A DNA stretch of 20,450 bases from Reclinomonas americana ATCC 50394 (GCA_048213135.1 PS015696.1:12777-33226), one strand, 5' to 3'; shown: positions 1 through 8,136, counted from the first letter of the stretch. Notes: generated by a model from the letters alone, not told the origin. Program-made: numbers and translations.

Positions 1-276
1 GGCAGCATCGTTCTTCTGCCTGGCAACGTAGGGTTTCACGTATGAGGCTGTGATCATCCTGGCATCGTGACCTAAATTGCGGATCTCGCGTGCCCAATAA
101 TGCGACGAGGCGCAGGCCTCCATGCCAACGATGCAATGCGGGAGCATCGCGAAAAAGCTCAGCACATTTTCCCTCCGCAGCCTCTTTTGAAGAACCGGGC
201 GACCCTTCGCATCCGCCCCGTGGACTTGAAATACTCGCTTTGCCAGATCAAGCCCGATCGTGGTGACCTCTTCCAT
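1..276 (-). CDS. IS110-family transposase, N-terminal part (cut by window edge)
   Basis: DEDD transposase/recombinase of the IS110 family, which moves an insertion sequence by a site-specific, RNA-guided reaction. Reading the minus strand from ATG at 276 gives 92 residues, starting MEEVTTIGLDLAKRVFQVHG. The GLDLAK motif carries the first catalytic Asp of the RuvC-like domain, and GMEACASSHYWARE supplies the Glu-containing second motif. The stretch ending VKPYVARQKNDAA is the usual approach to the next acidic residue. The frame is open at base 1, so the C-terminal half with the Tnp_IS110 serine domain lies outside. An AAGGAG sits about 9 bases upstream of the ATG. Only about 50 bases separate the start codon from IS66-derived sequence, too short for a full 5' bridge-RNA region. 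If the copy is complete, its guide RNA would be expected at the other end, as in the IS1111 branch. Whether the element is intact cannot be seen. Confidence 0.88.
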   Translation of the reverse strand, partial: MEEVTTIGLDLAKRVFQVHGADAKGRPVLQKRLRRENVLSFFAMLPHCIVGMEACASSHYWAREIRNLGHDARMITASYVKPYVARQKNDAA

Positions 277-328
277 GGATGGCACTCCTTGTGAGCGATC
301 GCCTCGACCGCCCTGGATCATGATGCCG

Positions 329-484
329 AGAGCGGAGGCCATCCACCTCATCAAGCTCAACAGCGTCGACCCGCAGGCCTATCTCGCCAACGTCATCGCC
401 CGCATCGTCACCGGTCATCCGCAGAGCCAGCTCGACGGGCTGCTGCCCTGGGCCTACGCGCCGGCGCCGCTCGAGGCGGTCTGA
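329..484 (+). pseudogene. IS66-family transposase (TnpC) C-terminal remnant
   Basis: The last ~50 residues before the TGA at 482-484 read KLNSVDPQAYLANVIARIVTG and then HPQSQLDGLLPWAY. This is the very characteristic C-terminal tail of IS66 TnpC transposases (KLN-VDP-AYL...HP...LLPW-Y). Everything upstream of about base 329 is missing. The join AIHLIKLNSV also looks a few residues short of the usual AxIYxLIETCKLN, so the fragment is internally trimmed. The remnant abuts the 5' side of the IS110 transposase gene, suggesting that insertion or deletion associated with IS110 removed the rest. It cannot encode an active transposase. Confidence 0.85.
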
Positions 485-503
485 GAACAGCGCATACGCT
501 TAC
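485..503 (+). repeat. IS66-type right terminal inverted repeat
   Basis: Directly after the TnpC stop the sequence runs GAACAGCGCATACGCTTAC. Read inward from its outer end (minus strand) it begins GTAAGCG, and IS66-family ends typically start GTAA. This fixes the probable right boundary of the degraded IS66 copy at base 503. The partner left end and the target duplication are not in the window. Confidence 0.6.
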
Positions 504-593
504 CAACCTCCTGATGTCGTCTAAGTTCTGATAGGTCGTTCACGCATGCAGGCGTTGGCCGATCGAAGCCGACTATTTTGGACAGTCGTGCCT

Positions 594-2021
594 CTACGAG
601 AACGACGCTAGGCGCGTCGGCCTGTCAGCTTCGGAGTGGACTACCGCTCCGGATTTGCTCTGGCTTGCCTTCAACAAGGAAATCGTCACGCGAAGGCCGC
701 CGGTCGTGCGGTTCGCTAAATTTATAAGACCACCGTGACCATCAATGACTGATGCTGCGATGGTGAGCCCCAAGCCCGTGCCGCCAGTCTCCCGTCCGCG
801 GGATTCCTCGAGCCGGACGAAAGGCTGAAACACCCGCTCCATATCTGCTTGTGGAATGCCCGGGCCTTCGTCCTCGACAATGATGACGAGCTGGTGATCG
901 ATCTCCGCGATCGTAACGCTGGCTATCTCGCCATATTTGATGGCATTGCTGATGATGTTGGAGAAGGCGCGTTTGAGCGACAGGACGCGTCCCAACACCG
1001 GAGCGGAGGCCAGCCCCGTCAACGAGACCCGATGCCCCTGATCGATATGGTCATCGACGATCGTCTCGATCACCGAGGCGAGGTCAATCGGCCGGATCAC
1101 TTCGCTGGAGACGCCGCCCCGCAAATATTCCAGCGTCGAATCGATCATCGCCTCCATCTCCGCGAGATCGACGTCGATCAGATCGCGCGTCGCATCATCG
1201 TTGAGCAACTCGGAGCGAAGTCTGAGGCGCGTGATTGGAGTACGCAAGTCGTGCGAAACCGCCGCCACGGCCTGCATGCGCTCGGTGACAAGGCGCTGAA
1301 TGCGCTCGCGCATCGTGTTGAAAGCGCGCGCGGCGCGGCGCACCTCGATCGGTCCGTTTTCGGGAAGCGGCTGTGGCGTCTGATCAAGGCTAAAACGCTC
1401 CGCCGCGATGGCGAGATCGCGCAACGGACGCGTCGCCCAGCGCAGCAGAAGGAGCGCAACGATAACGATGCCGACTCCGAAGCAGATAGTGACCCCGATC
1501 ACGCTCCAGTCGATGTTCTGATGCGCTCCGAGAGCCGAGGAGGAAAAATTTACCCAGGAACCGTCGGCCAACTGCACCGAGACCAGCATCATGTGTCGGT
1601 ACGCATCGGCATTTCCGCTCCCCAACGCCCCATCATCGGCAAAACCAACGCGGAATGACTCCGCCGCGAGTTCGGGCGCAAGCTCTTTGAGCCGAGCCTC
1701 CATCGCCTTGGTTCGTTCTGTCATCGGCGCTGAGCCGAGAACGAGACTGACCTTGCTCCAATGGACTTCAAGGCTGGCGCCGGACAGGTCATGCGCAGCG
1801 CGGTCTCGTTCTGGTCCGGCGGGAGCACTGGCAATCGCGCGCTTGATCGAGACGATATGCTCAGCGAGGCCGCGATCGCGGGCCGCGGTAGCGAGGCTCT
1901 CGACGCCGACGCGATAAGCCCAGAACCCGAGGAGATGGAAGGCCAAGAGCGCCGCCACCAACACCATGATGGCACGGCTGGCGACCGTATCGGGCCACAG
2001 GCGTTCGACCAGCTTTTTCAA
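594..2021 (-). CDS. Sensor histidine kinase of an OmpR-type two-component system
   Basis: Membrane histidine kinase of 475 residues that would sense a periplasmic signal and phosphorylate the response regulator encoded just upstream. There is one membrane helix near residues 17-36, a periplasmic loop to about 170, a second helix near 172-194, a HAMP linker, and a HisKA domain with phospho-acceptor His257 in AVSHDLRTPITRL. The ATPase domain has the N box FSNIISNAIKYG (355-364), G1 DEGPGIP (384-390) and GGTGLGL. The start is TTG at 2021, which overlaps the regulator's stop as TTGA. AGAAGGA lies about 8 bases upstream, supporting translational coupling. The divergent copper operon suggests copper or envelope stress as the signal. 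The sensor loop shows no obvious Met/His metal cluster, so the ligand is inferred from context only. Confidence 0.9.
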   Translation of the reverse strand: MKKLVERLWPDTVASRAIMVLVAALLAFHLLGFWAYRVGVESLATAARDRGLAEHIVSIKRAIASAPAGPERDRAAHDLSGASLEVHWSKVSLVLGSAPMTERTKAMEARLKELAPELAAESFRVGFADDGALGSGNADAYRHMMLVSVQLADGSWVNFSSSALGAHQNIDWSVIGVTICFGVGIVIVALLLLRWATRPLRDLAIAAERFSLDQTPQPLPENGPIEVRRAARAFNTMRERIQRLVTERMQAVAAVSHDLRTPITRLRLRSELLNDDATRDLIDVDLAEMEAMIDSTLEYLRGGVSSEVIRPIDLASVIETIVDDHIDQGHRVSLTGLASAPVLGRVLSLKRAFSNIISNAIKYGEIASVTIAEIDHQLVIIVEDEGPGIPQADMERVFQPFVRLEESRGRETGGTGLGLTIAASVIDGHGGLINLANRTTGGLRVTISLLKASQSKSGAVVHSEADRPTRLASFS

Positions 2022-2782
2022 GCGGGTTGTCCTTCTTGCACACGGACGTCGGACACAAACATGTAGCCAGAGCCACGGACGGTCTTGATGAGCTGGGCAC
2101 CGTTCGCGACCGCTTCCAACTTGCGCCGCAGCCGGCTGATCTGGACGTCGATGGTGCGGTCGAACGGATCGCCGCTGTTTCGCGCCTTTGCGAACTGCAT
2201 CAGTGCCTCTCGCGACAGCACGCGGTTGGCATGCTCCACGAAGGCCACGAGAAGATCGAACTCACCGGTTGAGAGATCGATCAGTGTCCCCGTAGGAGAT
2301 TGAAGCTCTCTGCGGCGGAAATCCATCGACCACCCATCAAACATGACGATCTCGGAACGTCGGGTTTCGCTGGTGCTGCGTGCCGTACGAGATCGGCGCA
2401 GGACGGCGCGGATGCGCGCCACCAACTCGCGAGGGCTGAACGGCTTGGTTACATAATCGTCAGCGCCGACGTCGAGGCCGATGATCCGGTCGCTTTCCTC
2501 GGTGCGGGCGGTTAGCATCACGATGGGAACCTGTGATGTCGTGCGGACGTCGCGGCACACCTCGACGCCGGAGCGTCCGGGCAGCATCAAGTCGAGCACG
2601 ATCAGATCGATCGTGGTGCGGGCCAGGATGTCCATCATGACGCGCCCGTCTGGTGCTCCGGTTACCTGATAGCCATGGCGCTGGAGGAAACGCGAAACCA
2701 GGAGTCTGATCTGCGCATCGTCGTCTACGACGAGAATATGCCCATGATCTTCAGCTATGATCGTGATTGGATCTTGGTCCAT
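2018..2782 (-). CDS. OmpR/PhoB-family response regulator
   Basis: DNA-binding response regulator of 254 residues. The receiver domain has the acidic pocket Asp20-22, phospho-acceptor Asp64 in IVLDLMLPG, Thr91 and Lys113 (VTKPFSPREL). It is followed by a winged-helix trans_reg_C domain with the typical LSTGEFDLL, FDRTIDVQISRLRRKLE and IKTVRGSGYMF motifs. I chose ATG at 2782 (MDQDPITII); an in-frame TTG at 2806 would add eight residues. The stop overlaps the kinase start by 4 bases, so the two genes form one operon. The gene is divergent from the copper operon across a 177-base intergenic region carrying a TGTAAC-type direct repeat at 2885-2901. That repeat is a candidate site for this protein, giving autoregulation and control of the copper genes (inference). 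Confidence 0.93.
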   Translation of the reverse strand: MDQDPITIIAEDHGHILVVDDDAQIRLLVSRFLQRHGYQVTGAPDGRVMMDILARTTIDLIVLDLMLPGRSGVEVCRDVRTTSQVPIVMLTARTEESDRIIGLDVGADDYVTKPFSPRELVARIRAVLRRSRTARSTSETRRSEIVMFDGWSMDFRRRELQSPTGTLIDLSTGEFDLLVAFVEHANRVLSREALMQFAKARNSGDPFDRTIDVQISRLRRKLEAVANGAQLIKTVRGSGYMFVSDVRVQEGQPA

Positions 2783-2959
2783 CTTTCGCTCGGCTTCCCA
2801 GAACAAGCCTGTCTGTATGGCGCCGCTTCTTCTTTAACGGCGACTGCACAATAGCGCGATTATCGCCGTGCCGCCCGTGTTGCTTTGATACAATTTGTAA
2901 CGGACGCCGACGGCAGAGCACTGCTACCCCTATGTGGTCGAAACACGGGGAGCCGAATC
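2783..2959. promoter_or_regulatory. Divergent promoter region between the two-component system and the copper operon
   Basis: This 177-base region holds the 17-bp site TTGATAC-AAT-TTGTAAC (2885-2901), which is two TGTAAC-like half-sites with 10-bp spacing. It also has a 7-bp inverted repeat, ACGGCGA (2837-2843) with TCGCCGT (2863-2869). The same type of site recurs at 13693-13709 and 19635-19651. No -10/-35 pair could be assigned with confidence. Confidence 0.55.
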
Positions 2960-3178
2960 GTGACGTTCGTGAAGATGCCGATCCTGGCAGGCATAGGGCT
3001 GGCGTTGGGCGCCTGTTCCCTGACACCCGTTCCGGACCATCTAGCTAGGCCGGCCGATCCGAGTGTCCGGGTCCCTGCCATGCAATACCGCAGTGTAACG
3101 GCTGGCGCCGCGACCTTCCGCCCGGCCAATCCGAAGGATTGGCGGGAACTCAATCGCGACGTCGGTCCGAAGTCATGA
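2960..3178 (+). CDS. Small copper-operon lipoprotein
   Basis: Predicted outer-membrane or periplasm-anchored lipoprotein of 72 residues starting the copper operon. From the GTG at 2960 the protein begins MTFVKMPILAGIG and has a lipobox LGAC with the acylated cysteine at residue 19. The mature part is short and Pro-rich (TPVPDHLARPADPSVRVP) and ends KDWRELNRDVGPKS. GGGGAG about 8 bases before the GTG supports this start over the longer in-frame reading from 2885, which would run through the putative operator. The stop overlaps the TolC-like gene's ATG (ATGA), so the two are translationally coupled. Small lipoproteins of this pattern often precede TolC genes in alphaproteobacterial copper loci; the molecular role is unknown to me. 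Confidence 0.8.
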   Translation: MTFVKMPILAGIGLALGACSLTPVPDHLARPADPSVRVPAMQYRSVTAGAATFRPANPKDWRELNRDVGPKS

Positions 3179-4683
3179 CGTCGCTTAGCGTGTCCATTTC
3201 AGTGATCGACATTACCCGGGGAAGGATTGCCTTGACCGCTCCAGCTAAATTGCACGCTCGACGCCTGTTCCGTTTCGGGCTGCTCGCCGGCGCCGCTGCT
3301 TTCCTGGGGGGCTGCGCAAGTCTCTCCGCCGATGGCGGCATGAGCACGATTCAATCTGCTACTTACTCCGATATCGGCAAGGACATCGTTAAGATCGGTG
3401 ATGACAAGGCAGCGCTCACGGCGAAGGGTCGCGTCGACCAATTGCTTCGCAAGCCGCTGACTGCCGATACGGCCGTACAGGTTGCGCTGCTCAATAATCG
3501 CGGTCTGCAAGCCGCGTTTAACGAACTCGGCATCGCTGAGGCCCAGATGGTCGCCGCCAGCTTGCCGCCGAATCCCAGTATCGGTATCTCGAAGTTGTCG
3601 GGCCGTTTCGAGGTCGAGATCGAGAGGCAGATCGTCGGCAGCGTACTCGCTCTGGCCACTTTGCCGGCGCGCGCCGAGATTGCGCGCGATCAATTTGGCG
3701 CCGCACAGCTGCGGACAGCTGAGGCCGTTTTACGGCTGGCAGCAGATACTCGTCGTCAATACTATCGGGCGGCTGCGGCAAACGCTCAGGTCACCTTCTA
3801 CGAGCAAGCGAAGGCGTCTGCCGATGCGGCTTCTGAGCTGTTCAAGCGGCTCGGCGAGTCCGGCGGTGTCAACAAGATCGACCAGGCGCGCGAGTTTGCC
3901 TTCGAGGCCGAACTCACCGTGCAGCTTGCTCAAGCGCGCCAGTTGCAGCGTCAGGAACGCGAGAGGCTCGTTCGCCAGCTCGGCATCTGGGGCGATGATC
4001 TGAAATTCCGGGTCGGTAGCCTGCCGCCGCTCCCACGGCTGCAATCGGTGAAAGCGGTCGAGGCGGAAGCGCTGCAAAAGCGGGTCGATCTGCGCATCGC
4101 ACGGGCTGAATTGGACGTGCTGGCGAAGTCGCTCGGCCTTGAGCAGGCGACGCGTTTTATCAATGCAGCCGATCTGCAAGGAACTCGCACCTACGACCGT
4201 AGTCGGAGCATTACGGAGGATGGTCGGGTCGAACGGAGTTCGAGCCGCAGCCGGACGCTTGCTCTCGACCTTGAGATACCGATCTACGATTTCGGCCAAT
4301 CGAAGGTCGCGCTCGCCGAGCAGAGCTACATGCAGGCCGCCAACAAGCTAGCGGAGAAGGCTGTTAACGTGCGTTCCGAGGCACGCGAAGCCTACACCGC
4401 ATACCGCGCCAACTACGACATCACCCGCCAATACCAGAACAACGTCCTGCCATTGCGTAAGATTATCCAGGACGAGTCGCTGCTGCAATATGGCGGTATG
4501 CTCAACGACGTGACCGACCTGATCACGGATGCCCGTAGTCGCATTCTGTCGAATGTCGCGGCGATCAATGCCCGGCGCGATTTTTGGATCGCCTACACCG
4601 ACTTCAAGCACGCCCTGATTGGCGGCGGAAGCGGTGGAGGATCTGTCGCGGTGGCAGCGGCTGGCGGCGGCGGCGGCGATTGA
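3175..4683 (+). CDS. TolC-family outer-membrane efflux protein
   Basis: Outer-membrane channel protein of 502 residues with the OEP/TolC fold, expected to form the exit duct of a metal efflux pump or to export periplasmic copper. The N terminus carries a lipobox (FLGGCASL), so it is a lipoprotein-type OMF like CusC or NodT. The two OEP repeats are visible as long heptad-rich helical stretches: ALLNNRGLQAAFNELGIAEAQ with AASLPPNPSIG, and the second copy LEIPIYDFGQSKVALAEQSYM. The C terminus ends in an unusual Gly/Ala/Val-rich tail (GGGSGGGSVAVAAAGGGGGD). The start is ATG 3175, overlapping the lipoprotein stop. No RND pump or adaptor gene (CusA/CusB type) accompanies it here, so its pump partner is elsewhere or absent. 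Confidence 0.9.
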   Translation: MTSLSVSISVIDITRGRIALTAPAKLHARRLFRFGLLAGAAAFLGGCASLSADGGMSTIQSATYSDIGKDIVKIGDDKAALTAKGRVDQLLRKPLTADTAVQVALLNNRGLQAAFNELGIAEAQMVAASLPPNPSIGISKLSGRFEVEIERQIVGSVLALATLPARAEIARDQFGAAQLRTAEAVLRLAADTRRQYYRAAAANAQVTFYEQAKASADAASELFKRLGESGGVNKIDQAREFAFEAELTVQLAQARQLQRQERERLVRQLGIWGDDLKFRVGSLPPLPRLQSVKAVEAEALQKRVDLRIARAELDVLAKSLGLEQATRFINAADLQGTRTYDRSRSITEDGRVERSSSRSRTLALDLEIPIYDFGQSKVALAEQSYMQAANKLAEKAVNVRSEAREAYTAYRANYDITRQYQNNVLPLRKIIQDESLLQYGGMLNDVTDLITDARSRILSNVAAINARRDFWIAYTDFKHALIGGGSGGGSVAVAAAGGGGGD

Positions 4684-4696
4684 AGGAGATGCGAGA

Positions 4697-6855
4697 ATGA
4701 CCAACCTATCGCGTAGAGGCTTCATCGGTTCGTCCGGGCTGGTGCTGGCCGGAGCTGCGGCCGTGTCCGGGCGCACGGCCTTCGCCGCCGTGCCCGAAGC
4801 TCCCACTATGACCGAGGCGACGACTCAGGCGCCGCTGGTGCCGACCACGGGGCCGGATTATCAGCCGGTCGCGACCCTCAACGGCTGGTCGCTGCCCTGG
4901 CGGATGAACGGCGACTGGAAGGAGTTCCATCTCGTCGCCGAGCCGGTGGTGCGGGAACTCGCGCCGGGCATGAAGGCCTATCTGTGGGGCTATAACGGTC
5001 AGTCGCCGGGGCCGACCANNNNNNNNNNNNNNNNNNNNNNNNNNNNNNNNNNNNNNNNNNNNNNNNNNNNNNNNNNNNNNNNNNNNNNNNNNNNNNNNNN
5101 NNNNNNNNNNNNNNNNNNNNNNNNNNNNNNNNNNNNNNNNNNNNNNNNNNNNNNNNNNNNNNNNNNNNNNNNNNNNNNNNNNNNNNNNNNNNNNNNNNNN
5201 NNNNNNNNNNNNNNNNNNNNNNNNNNNNNNNNNNNNNNNNNNNNNNNNNNNNNNNNNNNNNNNNNNNNNNNNNNNNNNNNNNNNNNNNNNNNNNNNNNNN
5301 NNNNNNNNNNNNNNNNNNNNNNNNNNNNNNNNNNNNNNNNNNNNNNNNNNNNNNNNNNNNNNNNNNNNNNNNNNNNNNNNNNNNNNNNNNNNNNNNNNNN
5401 NNNNNNNNNNNNNNNNNNNNNNNNNNNNNNNNNNNNNNNNNNNNNNNNNNNNNNNNNNNNNNNNNNNNNNNNNNNNNNNNNNNNNNNNNNNNNNNNNNNN
5501 NNNNNNNNNNNNNNNNNNNNNNNNNNNNNNNNNNNNNNNNNNNNNNNNNNNNNNNNNNNNNNNNNNNNNNNNNNNNNNNNNNNNNNNNNNNNNNNNNNNN
5601 NNNNNNNNNNNNNNNNNNNNNNNNNNNNNNNNNNNNNNNNNNNNNNNNNNNNNNNNNNNNNNNNNNNNNNNNNNNNNNNNNNNNNNNNNNNNNNNNNNNN
5701 NNNNNNNNNNNNNNNNNNNNNNNNNNNNNNNNNNNNNNNNNNNTTGAGGCTGTGGAGGGCGACAAGGTCCGCATTTACGTTACTAACAAGCTGCCGGAGA
5801 ACACGGCAGTGCACTGGCACGGTCAGCGCCTGCCAAACGGTATGGACGGCGTCGGCGGGCTGACGCAGCCGCATATCCCGCCCGGCAAGACCTTCGTCTA
5901 CGAGTTCCTGCTGCGGCGCTCCGGCACCTTCATGTATCACCCGCATTCGGACGAGATGGTCCAGATGGCGATGGGCATGATGGGTTTCTTCGTGGTCCAT
6001 CCGAAGGATCCGGCCTTCCGCCGTGTCGACCGCGACTTCGTCTTCCTGCTCAACGCTTACGACATTGAGGCAGGTTCGTATGTGCCGCGGGTATCTGAGA
6101 TGACCGAGTTCAACATGTGGTGCTGGAACAGCCGCGTATTTCCCGGCATCGACCCATTTGTCGTCGGTAAGAACGACAAGGTCCGGATTCGTTTCGGCAA
6201 TTTGACGATGACGAACCACCCGATCCACATGCACGGCTACGAGTTCAAGGTCTCCTGCACCGATGGTGGCTGGGTCGACCCCGCCGCAGCTTGGGACGAG
6301 GTCTCGATCGACGTCGCCGTCGGCCAGATGCGCGCGTTCGACTTCGTCGCCGACGAACTCGGCGACTGGGCGATCCATTGCCACAAGTCGCACCACACCA
6401 TGAATGCCATGGGGCATTCGGTGAAGAACTACATCGGCGTCAGCAAGAAGGACCTGGCGAAGCGCATCGCCAAGATCGCACCGGGCTACATGCCGATGGG
6501 CTCGAACGGCATGGGCGAGATGGGTTCGATGGAGATGCCGCTGCCCGAGAACACGCTGCCGATGATGACGGGCTTCGCCCAGTTCGGTCCCGTCGAAATG
6601 GGCGGCATGTTCTCGGTCGTGAAGGTCCGAGAGGGGCTGGCGAAGGGCGACTACAAGGATCCCGGCTGGTTCAAGCATCCTGAAGGAACCGTCGCTTACG
6701 AGCTCAAAGGCGCGAAACTCGGCGAGGCGCCGCGCGCCACGCCGCCCGACAGCGGCGTCAAGTCGGCTGAGTGGCGCGCCAAGGACCCCCGCAAACCGAG
6801 TCTGGGACCGGATGGCAAGCCGCGCACAGCCAAGAGTGCGCATTCCAATCACTGA
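4697..6855 (+). CDS. Tat-exported multicopper oxidase (interrupted by an N run)
   Basis: Periplasmic multicopper oxidase, probably detoxifying Cu(I) by oxidising it to Cu(II). The N terminus has a twin-arginine signal (SRRGFIGSS...AFAAVP) and GAAGGAG sits 6 bases before the ATG. All four copper-ligand motifs are present after the gap: HWHG near 5814, YHPHSD near 5935, HPIHMHG near 6217 and HCHKSHH...M near 6376 (type 1/2/3 centres). A Met-rich stretch (GYMPMGSNGMGEMGSMEMP, about 6484-6540) resembles the copper-binding inserts of CueO/CopA-type oxidases. Bases 5019-5743 are N. The flanks are in frame only if the N run is removed, giving 477 residues with the usual SPGPTIEAVEGD motif. The gene lies 13 bases after the TolC gene and 36 before the cupredoxin, in one operon. 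Confidence 0.9.
5019..5743. other. Assembly gap (run of N) inside the multicopper oxidase gene
   Basis: The sequence is 725 undetermined bases. The last known bases (ACC A) and the first after it (TT GAG GCT GTG GAG) join into ACC ATT GAG GCT GTG GAG, which reads TIEAVE. This is the conserved first-cupredoxin motif, with no base missing and no frame change. As drawn, the gap length would shift the frame. The run is therefore probably a placeholder rather than real length, though an unassembled insertion cannot be excluded. Confidence 0.85.
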
Positions 6856-6891
6856 AATGGCGACAAACTCAGCTCACCTCTGGAGAGATAA

Positions 6892-7374
6892 ATGAAGATA
6901 GCAACGTTCAAACTTGCCGTAATCGCTTTTGCAATGTCAGCCGGCGCTGCCTTGGCCGGCCCCGGCGCGGCCGGTCACGGCCATGGCGCCGAGACGGCTT
7001 ACGGCACACCTGGCGACCCGAAGAAGCCGGCCCGGCCTGTCCAAGTCGTGATGAGCGAGAAGGACGGCAAGATGTCCTTCATCCCTGACCGGATCGAGAT
7101 CCGCCGCGGCGAGCAGATCCGTTTCCAGCTGCGCAACAATGGCGAGTTGGACCACGAGATCGTTCTGGCGACGCTGGAGGAGAATCTCAAGCACGCCGTC
7201 GAGATGCAGAAGAACCCCGACATGGAGCATGATGATCCGAACGCCAAGCGGCTCGCGCCGAAGAAGACCGGTGAGATCGTTTGGGCCTTCACCAAGGCCG
7301 GCGAGTTCGACTTCTCCTGCCTGATCCCCGGCCACCGCGAAGCCGGGATGACCGGCAAGATCATCGTCAAGTGA
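6892..7374 (+). CDS. Periplasmic cupredoxin (plastocyanin/azurin-like copper protein)
   Basis: Small blue-copper-type protein of 160 residues, likely a periplasmic copper carrier or electron acceptor working with the adjacent multicopper oxidase. A Sec signal peptide (MKIATFKLAVIAFAMSAGAALA) is followed by a short His-containing linker (GHGHG). The type 1 copper ligands are all visible: His88 in LDHEIV, and Cys143, His148 and Met153 in FSCLIPGHREAGM. A second Met/His-rich loop (AVEMQKNPDMEHDDP, about 102-116) may hold extra copper. GGAGAG lies about 6 bases upstream of the ATG. It is the fourth gene of the copper operon, and length and ligand spacing fit the cupredoxin family well. Confidence 0.9.
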   Translation: MKIATFKLAVIAFAMSAGAALAGPGAAGHGHGAETAYGTPGDPKKPARPVQVVMSEKDGKMSFIPDRIEIRRGEQIRFQLRNNGELDHEIVLATLEENLKHAVEMQKNPDMEHDDPNAKRLAPKKTGEIVWAFTKAGEFDFSCLIPGHREAGMTGKIIVK

Positions 7375-7399
7375 ACGATCTCAGCGAAAGGAGCATCCC

Positions 7400-7678
7400 A
7401 TGCTGAAGACTGCCGCCACTCTTGCCTTCCTGGTCGTTGCATTGCCGGCTGCCGCCCAATCGGTCAGCGGCACCGTCACCAAGGTTGACGACGCTCAGGG
7501 CAAGCTCACGATCAATCACGGCCCGATCAAGAATCTCGACATGGACGGCATGACCATGGTCTTCAAAGCCGGAGATGCCGGGATGCTGAAGGGGCTCAAG
7601 GCCGGTGACAAGATCAAGTTCGACGCCGACCGCGTCAACGGTCAGCTCACGGTGACCAAGCTCCAGAAGTCGAAGTGA
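7400..7678 (+). CDS. CusF-like periplasmic copper-binding protein
   Basis: Periplasmic Cu(I)/Ag(I) chaperone of the CusF family, 92 residues with a Sec signal (MLKTAATLAFLVVALPAAAQ). The OB-fold metal site reads INHGPIKNLDMDGMTMVF, with His40, Met51 and Met53 matching the His/Met/Met ligands of E. coli CusF. The residue matching the CusF tryptophan (W44, which makes a cation-pi contact with copper) is Met48 here, giving a possible one-His three-Met site. AAAGGAG lies 7 bases before the ATG. It is the last gene of the copper operon and is followed by a strong hairpin. CusF normally hands metal to the CusB adaptor, but no cusBA genes are nearby. Confidence 0.9.
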   Translation: MLKTAATLAFLVVALPAAAQSVSGTVTKVDDAQGKLTINHGPIKNLDMDGMTMVFKAGDAGMLKGLKAGDKIKFDADRVNGQLTVTKLQKSK

Positions 7679-7686
7679 TAGTAGTG

Positions 7687-7716
7687 TGCGGCAAGGCGTG
7701 AAGACGCCTTGCCGCA
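7687..7716 (+). terminator. Terminator hairpin of the copper operon
   Basis: Perfect 12-bp inverted repeat GCGGCAAGGCGT / ACGCCTTGCCGC around a GAAG loop (7688-7715), extendable by a T-A pair, 8 bases after the CusF-like stop codon. There is no clear T tract, so it may act as a rho-independent-like or mRNA-stabilising end. Confidence 0.75.
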
Positions 7717-7890
7717 TATAGCGCCTTCAGCGGCCTTCGCTTCATCCACACTGGGTGGGTCTGTCACAGAGCGTTGGTGGCCGTGGTTGCGGCAGCAGGC
7801 GCGTTGTTGGTCGGGAAGCATCGTTCACCCGAGCCGGTGAGAGGCTTCACACCCGATACACAGACAATAAGACAAGTTGAAAGGCGAGCC

Positions 7891-8136
7891 ATGCGATTGG
7901 TCTTGCTGACAATCCCTATTGCAATGCTAGCGCTTCCAGTGCGAGCGGACGATGGCGATCTGCAGCGCGCACTGATCGAAGCGTCCTGTCCCAGGGCGAA
8001 AGTTACGCGCCTCAATCCCATTGGTCGGAGCGAAATCTACGAAGCCAACTGCTTCGGCAGACGCATCAAGTTCGTCTGCATGAACGGGCGCTGCTCCGCG
8101 GACGATCCGTCTCGCAGCCGGGACGATCCGGAATGA
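7891..8136 (+). CDS. Small exported protein of unknown function (four cysteines)
   Basis: An 81-residue protein that I do not recognise. From ATG 7891 it has a clean Sec signal (MRLVLLTIPIAMLALPVRA) followed by a mature part of about 62 residues with four cysteines (SCPRAK, ANCFGR, VCMNGRC), enough for two disulfides. It ends in an acidic, charged tail (DDPSRSRDDPE). GAAAGGCGAG just upstream supports this start; a longer reading from 7774 would bury the signal peptide. It lies 170 bases beyond the copper-operon terminator, so it is probably transcribed separately, perhaps with the next gene 43 bases downstream. Confidence 0.7.
   Translation: MRLVLLTIPIAMLALPVRADDGDLQRALIEASCPRAKVTRLNPIGRSEIYEANCFGRRIKFVCMNGRCSADDPSRSRDDPE

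Noticed and set aside
277-328. IS110 bridge RNA in the 5' flank of the transposase
   Set aside because: The space to IS66-derived sequence is about 50 bases, much shorter than known bridge RNA regions, and no stem-loop series is visible.
849-1658. 269-codon plus-strand open frame opposite the histidine kinase
   Set aside because: It lies wholly antisense to a kinase with all catalytic motifs; its Arg/Asp/His-rich composition is typical of a GC-rich shadow frame.
4999-6852. Long minus-strand frame across the N run and the multicopper oxidase
   Set aside because: It is open partly because N codons cannot be stops, and the rest is antisense to conserved copper-ligand motifs.
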